Part shown: positions 1-5,583 of the stretch, piece by piece
How positions within the stretch are numbered: the first letter of the stretch is position 1
Layout of the letters: every line of letters starts with the position of its first letter
Source: an uncultured Bacilli bacterium
Lineage (GTDB): Bacteria; Bacillota_I; Bacilli_A; RFN20; CAG-826
Direction: 5' to 3'
DNA: 7,483 nt
NCBI GenBank assembly: GCA_934133115.1
Contig: CAKPAV010000076.1
Coordinates: 1-7,483, forward strand
The notes under the pieces: generated by a model
What the model was told of the DNA's origin: nothing
The model's input: only the letters and a program-made list of their open reading frames with translations
Databases searched by the model: none
Position numbers and translations under genes: made by a program

Positions 1-1
1 T

Positions 2-706
2 ACTTTCCCAGCATTTGATTTAAGAGCACAAGGTGCATCTAAAAATCTTGATGATGGCAAGCAAACAGTTTCTATTGATGAAAATAATCATACATTTGAA
101 GTAAAAATTAATGTTACAAATGCTGAAATATTAACTGGTGCTGGTGATGGCGGTAAGGTTTATTTCAATCACAAAGATAGTGCTAATGTTTCATCTTCTA
201 TAAAAGTATTACAAAACAATGCTGTATTAGAGAGAAAAGTCTACACAGTAGGTGCAGTTTGGGGAATTAGAACATTAGAAGTTAATGATAAATTCTTAGA
301 ATATGCTAAAGGAAAAGTTGAGTTTGATCTTACTTTAGAAAATGAACATGTGTATTATATTCTTAAATATAAAGGTTTTGGATTTGAAGCATCAACAGAT
401 ATTATTTATATTGATTTTGCCGATAAATCACGTCAATCAGTAACGAAAGAAATCTATGATGATAATTACGATTTATATACTATTAAGATTGATGTAACAA
501 ATTTAATAGAGGCCACATCTGAGGTTAAGGATTTTTTCCCGCATCTAAAAGTCAATGGAAGCAATTATGGTAATAATAATGGAGATGTTAATGGCAATAA
601 TATGGAAGATAAAATTATTGAACTTAATGGTGTAAAATACACATTAATGTGTGTTAATGCAAGTCCATCTTGGTCTATTCCTATTTTAAGAATAGTTAAA
701 GCTTAA
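2..706 (+). CDS. C-terminal part of a beta-rich, probable surface protein (5' partial)
   Basis: The reading frame is open from the first complete codon of the window to the TAA at 704-706, giving 235 residues of a longer protein whose start lies upstream. The GTG at 350 is an internal Val codon. No enzyme motif is visible and I do not recognise the family. The sequence is rich in alternating hydrophobic/polar stretches, Asn, Asp and Thr, and has no cysteine before residue ~216 and no membrane segment, which fits an exported beta-sandwich protein. Two halves resemble each other: the VTN motif at residues 38-40 recurs at 165-167, and the VWGIRTLEV stretch (Trp87) matches SWSIPILRIV (Trp224). 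The second copy has an Asn/Gly-rich insertion around residues 194-205. There is no C-terminal sorting signal or anchor, so attachment would have to be at the missing N-terminus, for example as a lipoprotein. An intrinsic terminator follows 14 bases after the stop, so this gene ends its transcription unit. Confidence 0.8.
   Translation, partial: TFPAFDLRAQGASKNLDDGKQTVSIDENNHTFEVKINVTNAEILTGAGDGGKVYFNHKDSANVSSSIKVLQNNAVLERKVYTVGAVWGIRTLEVNDKFLEYAKGKVEFDLTLENEHVYYILKYKGFGFEASTDIIYIDFADKSRQSVTKEIYDDNYDLYTIKIDVTNLIEATSEVKDFFPHLKVNGSNYGNNNGDVNGNNMEDKIIELNGVKYTLMCVNASPSWSIPILRIVKA
2..706 (+). repeat. Two diverged copies of a ~110-residue domain
   Basis: Within the partial gene, residues ~1-92 and ~126-235 align by eye. 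The segment ending FEVKINVTN (residues 32-40) matches YTIKIDVTN (159-167) at an offset of 127 residues. The Trp-containing ends (Trp87 and Trp224) align at an offset of 137; the extra ten residues are accounted for by the Asn/Gly-rich insertion in copy two. Conservation is at protein level only; the DNA copies are not closely similar, so the duplication is old. A profile or structure comparison would be needed to fix the boundaries. Confidence 0.5.
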
Positions 707-720
707 AAATAATCATTGTT

Positions 721-790
721 AAGCACACGATTTAGGTAGATGGTTCTTATTAACTGCTAATAAGAATCAAAAATACTCGTGTGCTTTTTT
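721..790 (+). terminator. Intrinsic terminator with nested second hairpin
   Basis: The perfect 10-bp stem AAGCACACGA (721-730) / TCGTGTGCTT (777-786) runs into six T residues (785-790), a standard rho-independent arrangement for the upstream + strand gene. The loop holds a second stem of 11 pairs, 742-752 with 758-768 (one G-U pair), closing a five-base loop ACTGC. The opposite strand lacks a comparable T run, so it should act in the + direction only. It separates the partial gene from the operon that starts downstream. Confidence 0.88.
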
Positions 791-816
791 AAACTTTTAT
801 AGACAATTTCTTTAAC

Positions 817-868
817 TTGACATATTGCTAATTTATGCTTTGTTGACTAAAAAATAAATTATGTTAGA
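817..868 (+). repeat. 26-bp imperfect tandem repeat in promoter region
   Basis: TTGAC-N8-AATTTATG at 817-837 is repeated as TTGAC-N8-AAATTATG at 843-863, an exact offset of 26 bases. The second copy supplies the -35 box and the extended part of the -10 box of the operon promoter. The first copy has a good TTGACA but no acceptable -10 box at the matching place. It may be a duplicated, decayed promoter, a pair of regulator sites, or chance in AT-rich DNA. Confidence 0.4.
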
Positions 869-870
869 AT
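843..870 (+). promoter_or_regulatory. Sigma-A-type promoter for the ABC exporter operon
   Basis: A -35 box TTGACT (843-848) is followed after 16 bases by TAGAAT (865-870), which is preceded by TGT and so forms an extended -10 element. The boxes differ from the consensus at one and two positions respectively. The predicted transcript start near 877 gives a leader of about 40 bases before the first gene. It lies directly after the upstream terminator, as expected for the start of a new transcription unit. Confidence 0.75.
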
Positions 871-886
871 AATTAGGACTTCAAGC

Positions 887-905
887 AATAGACTATAAGT
901 CTATT
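887..905 (+). promoter_or_regulatory. Palindrome in the 5' leader (possible operator or leader hairpin)
   Basis: AATAGACT (887-894) and AGTCTATT (898-905) are perfect inverted copies separated by three bases. The palindrome lies between the predicted transcript start and the Shine-Dalgarno site at 910. As DNA it is the right size and place for a repressor operator (roughly +10 to +28). As RNA it would form an 8-bp hairpin next to, but not covering, the ribosome binding site. No regulator gene is visible in the window, so the role is inference. Confidence 0.5.
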
Positions 906-909
906 TTAT

Positions 910-915
910 GGAGGT
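910..915 (+). promoter_or_regulatory. Ribosome binding site that fixes the start at 920
   Basis: GGAGGT is a near-perfect Shine-Dalgarno sequence, with its GGAGG core ending five bases before the ATG at 920. The in-frame ATG at 908 overlaps this site and has no purine-rich site of its own (it is preceded by TCTATTTT), so it is very unlikely to be used. Confidence 0.88.
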
Positions 916-919
916 AACT

Positions 920-3442
920 ATGTCTTATTTATTAGTTGCAATTAGTTTGATAGTGTTTGGTGGAATAGCATTGCTTGTGCATTTCTTGTTTCCAAATAAG
1001 CAAAACTTAATAGTCGGTAAGATATTAACTGGTTTGTTAATAGTGATTTTTATCGTACGCTTTATGTGCTTTAAAGATGTACAAATATTTGGTGATACAA
1101 GCAAGTTTACTAATATTACAGGAACTATAAATTTTCCAATTAACCCCGTGCTAGGCGTGATAGCGGATTTCCTTATTTGGTTTGAAATAACCGCAATTTT
1201 GCTTGTAACAATGCGTCCTTTTTATCATTTTAGAACAATGAAATATTTGGTTAAGTTTGTGGCTTTACCAATTTTTGTTTTATGTGGTTGCTTTATGGAA
1301 CAAATCATTTTTATGTCACAAGGATTTGGCTTTTATAATGAATTAGGAAAAGTATCGTTATTATCTATTCTTTATCCAATTGAAATTGGTCTTGGATTAG
1401 CGTTATCTATTTATTATTGGTTTAAAAATGCTTTTGCTCGTGGACTAAAAGAAAAAGATCCAACACTTTTAGCACTTGGCTCTAATTTAAGTGTTAAATC
1501 AAGATTTTTACCAAGAAATTTTGAACTTAAAAGCCTTGTTTGCACAAGCGGAAATCCAGATATTATTAGTTTTGAAGAAAAAAATGATGGGGATATGAAA
1601 ATAAAAGCTAATAAAAGAGGTAAAGCCGTTATTACTATCAATGCGAATGATGGAGAAATTAATAAACATATTTTAATTAATGTTTTCGAAAGAGAACTAG
1701 TTGAAGAAATGAAATATAATAGATATGATTCATTAAGAAAAGTGACTAAGAAAGATATTATAACAATAATATTTTCATTTTTACTGATTAATATTGCTAC
1801 ATTACCACCATATTTTATGCGCAGCGTGTTTGGTGAGGTAAGTTCTTTAATTCACATCTTAGACATTAACTTTACACATCGTTTAGTTTTGTATGTAACA
1901 GTCCTAATTTTTCCATTTGGAATGTACTTTGGACTTAGAAACAAGCATAAAGATGTTATTCATTTCGCACTTAATATTGTATCATTAGGGACATTAATTG
2001 GATTTATGGCTTTTTATAAGTATGATTCATTATTAGAACCATGGGCTTGGCCATTCCATTTGTGTAATACTGCAATGTTTTTAATGCCAATATGCTTAAT
2101 TTTTAAACCAAAAAGATTATTTTATTTCACATATTTTATTAATGTGTTAGGCGCATTAATTGCAATGTTAATGCCAAATTACTCACACGTATTAAATGCT
2201 ATGGACCCAAGAATATTTCAATTCTGGTATAATCACGCAATAGCATTTGGAATGCCTTTATTATGTGTCGCTTTAAAACAATTCCAAAGACCAAAATTAA
2301 AACAATTTTATTATTCAATGGCCTGGTTCTTTGGGTATTTCGTAATTGCCTTATTTATGAATGTCTTGTTTTCCGCAATGGGACACAAAGTAGATTACTT
2401 CTTTATTAATTCTGATTTTGTTGCTGATAAATTAGGAACTTGGGCAGAAAATTTATTTGATATAACTGCTTCGCTTCAAGTAGGAAAATATACTTTAACA
2501 TTCCACCCGCCATATCAATTAGCATTCTTCATTGTGTATGTGTTATTAGGTATAGCTGTTTGGTTTGTATATGAATTAGGATTTAATATTGCTGATTCGC
2601 ATTATGAATTAATGACAAAATTAAAAGCAATTAAAGTTGATCAATTAGCGCTTAAATCTGCGCTTAACGGAAGGAGTTTAGATGAACCTATGGATAAAGA
2701 TGCTGGAGTAAAATTCGAGTTAAAACATTTTTCTAAAAAGTATGCTTCAAGTAAAGTATATGCTGTTAGGGATGCTAATCTTGAAGTTTATGGTGGAGAA
2801 ATATTTGGATTCTTAGGACCTAATGGTGCTGGGAAATCCACTATTATTAAAAGTACTGTTGGTATTCAACCTATTACTGAAGGAAATATTGAAATATGCG
2901 GATTTGACTGTGCTAAACAACCTGTTCAAGCTAAAAGTTTAATTGGTTTCGTACCAGATCATTATGCATTATATGAAAAATTAACTGGTAGGGAATATCT
3001 AAACTATATAGCGGATATTTATGAAGTATCAAAAGAAGACCGCGATGAAAGATTAAATAAATACATTAAGCTATTCCAATTAGAAAGTTCCATTGATAAT
3101 AAAATTAAAACATATTCACATGGTATGAAACAAAAGATTACTATTATGGCTGCTTTAGTCCATAACCCTAAAGTTTGGATTCTTGATGAACCTTTAACTG
3201 GACTAGATCCAACAAGCATTTTCCAAGTTAAAGAATGCATGAAGCAACATGCTGCGGAAGGAAACATCGTTTTCTTTAGTTCGCATATTATTGATATTGT
3301 TGAAAAATTATGTCAAAGAATAGCAATAATTAAAAAAGGTAAAATTTTATGTGTCAAAACAGTAGATGAAATTGAACAAAGTGGAAAATCACTTGAAGAG
3401 TTTTATCTTGAAACAATTGGTGAGAAACTAGAGGAAAAGTAA
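920..3442 (+). CDS. Membrane/Ig-like/YwaF-type domain fused to ABC transporter ATPase
   Basis: This 840-residue fusion starts at the ATG at 920, chosen from the GGAGGT site. Residues ~1-168 hold five membrane segments. Residues ~185-258 resemble a bacterial Ig-like (Big2) domain, with a SGNPDIISF segment and a KRGKAVITI strand. Residues ~278-556 hold about eight membrane segments with features of the YwaF/TIGR02206 family (WPFHLCN at 377-383, then a LFYFTYF...GALIAMLMPN segment, and His439). Residues ~600-830 form an ABC ATPase: Walker A GPNGAGKST (633-641, Lys639), Asp680 at the Q-loop place, signature SHGMKQ (733-738), Walker B ILDEP with Asp756 and Glu757, D-loop LTGLDP, and switch His789. 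All hydrolysis residues are present. The signature and the VPD Q-loop are typical of ABC-2 exporter ATPases. It should energise the permease one base downstream. ATPase identity is near certain; YwaF assignment is good; the Big assignment is moderate. The substrate is unknown, and so is the molecular role of YwaF domains. Confidence 0.93.
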   Translation: MSYLLVAISLIVFGGIALLVHFLFPNKQNLIVGKILTGLLIVIFIVRFMCFKDVQIFGDTSKFTNITGTINFPINPVLGVIADFLIWFEITAILLVTMRPFYHFRTMKYLVKFVALPIFVLCGCFMEQIIFMSQGFGFYNELGKVSLLSILYPIEIGLGLALSIYYWFKNAFARGLKEKDPTLLALGSNLSVKSRFLPRNFELKSLVCTSGNPDIISFEEKNDGDMKIKANKRGKAVITINANDGEINKHILINVFERELVEEMKYNRYDSLRKVTKKDIITIIFSFLLINIATLPPYFMRSVFGEVSSLIHILDINFTHRLVLYVTVLIFPFGMYFGLRNKHKDVIHFALNIVSLGTLIGFMAFYKYDSLLEPWAWPFHLCNTAMFLMPICLIFKPKRLFYFTYFINVLGALIAMLMPNYSHVLNAMDPRIFQFWYNHAIAFGMPLLCVALKQFQRPKLKQFYYSMAWFFGYFVIALFMNVLFSAMGHKVDYFFINSDFVADKLGTWAENLFDITASLQVGKYTLTFHPPYQLAFFIVYVLLGIAVWFVYELGFNIADSHYELMTKLKAIKVDQLALKSALNGRSLDEPMDKDAGVKFELKHFSKKYASSKVYAVRDANLEVYGGEIFGFLGPNGAGKSTIIKSTVGIQPITEGNIEICGFDCAKQPVQAKSLIGFVPDHYALYEKLTGREYLNYIADIYEVSKEDRDERLNKYIKLFQLESSIDNKIKTYSHGMKQKITIMAALVHNPKVWILDEPLTGLDPTSIFQVKECMKQHAAEGNIVFFSSHIIDIVEKLCQRIAIIKKGKILCVKTVDEIEQSGKSLEEFYLETIGEKLEEK

Positions 3443-3443
3443 A

Positions 3444-5117
3444 ATGAAAAAATTAAAAGCCCTAGTTTTAATGCAAATAAGAGACAAACTGGATTTCAGT
3501 TGGTGGAAAGACAAGAAAAAACGTATTCAAGCAATAGTATTAAACATTGTGAAGTTTTTAGTTACAACTATTTTTAGTGCGGGAATATTATTTTTGGTTC
3601 AGTTTTTAAATGTTTTTGCTTATTCTGAAATAATAGATGTTATGATTGTTTTCTTTGTTATAATGTTTGTTTTTTCAATTATATCTTGCACATTTGGCTT
3701 GTTGAAAAGTTTGTATTTAGCGGATGATAATAAAGTGTTAACAACATTTCCTGTTTCTGGTGGAACTTTATTTTTTTCTAAATTAATTGTTTATTATTTT
3801 TATGAATTAAGAAAAAGTTTAGATTTACTTGCACCTGTCACATTAGCATTTTTAATAACAGCATTTAATAACTCTATAATTTCTATTGCCCCATTCTTTT
3901 GGATGTGGATTCCGATGTTGTTTATAATTTTATTACCAATTTTAATTGCTTCGTTTTTATCAATTCCAGCACTTTATATAAATCGATTTTTTAAAAAATA
4001 TTCTGTTGTCGAGGCAATTGTTTTATTGATTTTAGTTGGCTTATGTATTTATGGCGTTGTATATTTAATTAATTTAATTCCAGAAAACATTAATTTGATT
4101 AATAATTGGCAACCAATTCGAGAAGCCATTCATAAATTTTTGATTAGTTTTAAAAATTATACTAAACCTTTATGCTATCTAGTTTATATTATTACCGGCA
4201 CTTATCGCTTAGGCAGTTTGAAATATCATTTAGATGGTACTTCATTTTTGTCATTTTTCATCTTAATTGCGGCCATTACTATTTTAATAGCTTTAGCTTA
4301 TTTAATTATTAAGCCAATTTTCTTTAATATGTTAACTAAATCATTTGAATTTGATAAAAATTTAATTGATAAAGAAATTGAAAACAAAGTGCATAAGCCA
4401 TTTATTTCTTTTGTTAATAAAGAATTTCGTATTAATTTCCGTACAGTAGAATTTTCCGGCAATTATATTGCAATATATATAATTATTCCTGTTTTAATTT
4501 TATTATTGAATAATTTATTTGCTGCTATGAGTACAAAACTTAGTGGTGTAATTATGACATATGCTTTTAATATTTTACTCATATTATTACCTTTACTTGC
4601 TAGTAATAGTATGATAGCAACTTTATATAGCAAAGAAGGACGTGCGGGTTATATTAAAAAGACTAAGCCAATAAATCCTTTTACTCCATTAATTTCCAAA
4701 TTATTATTTAATTTAATATTCTCTATTCCATCCATTGTAATATCTGTAGCAGTTTTTACCAGTTTTTCACATTTGAATGTTTGGCTAGGTATAATGCTTT
4801 CAATTGCTATACTCTTAATTCAATATGGACATATTTTTTATAGTGCAACTTTGGATATTATGAATCCTCAAAATGAACAATATGCTACAGTAGGAGAAGA
4901 AATATCTAATCCCAATGAAAATAAATCAACTATTATGGCATTTGTGCTATCTTTTGCTATTGCATTAGTATCATATGCATTATTTAATGAATCGAATGCC
5001 GAAACAGGCTCGTTCCTTTTAGCAACAATAAAGATTCTCCTTATTTCAATTGCTATTTTTGCTAGTTCATTAACAATGTTTTTATTAAAAGTAAAAGCTT
5101 ATTATTATGAAAGGTAG
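3444..5117 (+). CDS. ABC-2-type exporter permease, large two-half form
   Basis: The 557-residue integral membrane protein has about 12 hydrophobic segments in two halves. Each half is preceded by a basic amphipathic cytoplasmic stretch: residues 1-30, and 323-340 with the FVNKEFRINFR motif. A loop after segment 2 carries DDNKVLTTFPVSGGTLFFSK (FPVSGG at 102-107), and Asp471 starts a DIMNPQNEQ...NPNENKS loop. These features match the putative ABC exporter family of Pfam PF16949, as I recall it, whose usual length is similar. The protein would form the membrane channel and use the ATPase domain of the preceding gene. The gap to that gene is one base, and AGAGGA at 3430-3435 is its ribosome binding site, so the two are surely co-transcribed and probably made in step. 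There is no sign of truncation. The substrate cannot be inferred; peptides, lipids and drugs are all exported by relatives. Confidence 0.88.
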   Translation: MKKLKALVLMQIRDKLDFSWWKDKKKRIQAIVLNIVKFLVTTIFSAGILFLVQFLNVFAYSEIIDVMIVFFVIMFVFSIISCTFGLLKSLYLADDNKVLTTFPVSGGTLFFSKLIVYYFYELRKSLDLLAPVTLAFLITAFNNSIISIAPFFWMWIPMLFIILLPILIASFLSIPALYINRFFKKYSVVEAIVLLILVGLCIYGVVYLINLIPENINLINNWQPIREAIHKFLISFKNYTKPLCYLVYIITGTYRLGSLKYHLDGTSFLSFFILIAAITILIALAYLIIKPIFFNMLTKSFEFDKNLIDKEIENKVHKPFISFVNKEFRINFRTVEFSGNYIAIYIIIPVLILLLNNLFAAMSTKLSGVIMTYAFNILLILLPLLASNSMIATLYSKEGRAGYIKKTKPINPFTPLISKLLFNLIFSIPSIVISVAVFTSFSHLNVWLGIMLSIAILLIQYGHIFYSATLDIMNPQNEQYATVGEEISNPNENKSTIMAFVLSFAIALVSYALFNESNAETGSFLLATIKILLISIAIFASSLTMFLLKVKAYYYER

Positions 5118-5125
5118 TGATTGAA

Positions 5126-5566
5126 ATGAAAAAGTCTGTTGTTTTATTAATTGGTTTAGTTTATATTATATCTGTTGTTGTAGTTGGTGTCGTTGGTATT
5201 AAGCTACATATTTATGATGAGACAATTTATGTTACGGATATTGAATGCTCTATTCGTGGCATGGAACCTAAACAGGTTGATTTTAATTATCAAGGATGGC
5301 ACTATGACTATTATTATGTTGCATATGATTGTGAACCAAATGTAAAGTTTGAGGTTCATAGTAATGTAATACCTAGTAATGCTACCAACGATCACGTTAG
5401 ATATTATATTAATGAAAACGAAAATGTAACATTACAAACAAATGAAGATAGCAATATTGCTTTTTTAACATTTAAAGAAGAAGGCTCTATTGACATTCAC
5501 GTTTCTCCTACAGATGGAGGAAGTGGAAAAGAAAAATTAATATGGTTAAAAGTTAAATTTAAATAA
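5126..5566 (+). CDS. Small single-pass membrane protein with extracytoplasmic beta-rich domain
   Basis: I do not recognise a named family. The 146-residue product starts with MKK, then one membrane segment (residues ~5-25), then a ~120-residue domain rich in beta-type patterns and aromatic residues. The short basic start and lack of a cleavage site suggest an uncleaved anchor with the domain outside. The C-terminal part (IAFLTFKEEGSIDIHVSP, then a DGG turn and a final LIWLKVKFK strand) looks like the last strands of a bacterial Ig-like domain. Two cysteines (41 and 69) fall in the outer domain and could pair. The gene starts eight bases after the permease stop. An alternative GTG at 5117 overlaps that stop, but it lies only two bases after AAAGG (5110-5114), so the ATG at 5126 is better placed, though the 11-base spacing is long. 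Its place in the operon suggests an accessory subunit or surface partner of the exporter; this is inference. Confidence 0.82.
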   Translation: MKKSVVLLIGLVYIISVVVVGVVGIKLHIYDETIYVTDIECSIRGMEPKQVDFNYQGWHYDYYYVAYDCEPNVKFEVHSNVIPSNATNDHVRYYINENENVTLQTNEDSNIAFLTFKEEGSIDIHVSPTDGGSGKEKLIWLKVKFK

Positions 5567-5583
5567 AAAGAGAGGTAAATAAA

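Noticed and set aside
350..352. GTG at 350 as a gene start
   Set aside because: The same frame is open back to base 2, no ribosome binding site precedes it, and the repeat pattern shows the upstream codons belong to the same protein.
817..845. Second promoter using TTGACA at 817-822
   Set aside because: No acceptable -10 box is found 15-19 bases downstream; the best placed hexamers are TTTGTT and TTGTTG.
908..919. ATG at 908 as the start of the fusion gene
   Set aside because: The codon overlaps the GGAGGT ribosome binding site that is ideally placed for the ATG at 920, and it has no such site itself.
1414..1641. Minus-strand open frame inside the fusion gene
   Set aside because: It lies wholly opposite a well-supported coding region, with no plausible ribosome binding site or family resemblance. 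The same holds for 3019-3267 and 5204-5395.
5117..5125. GTG start overlapping the permease stop
   Set aside because: The only purine-rich site, AAAGG, lies two bases before it, too close; the ATG at 5126 gives a typical MKK anchor start.
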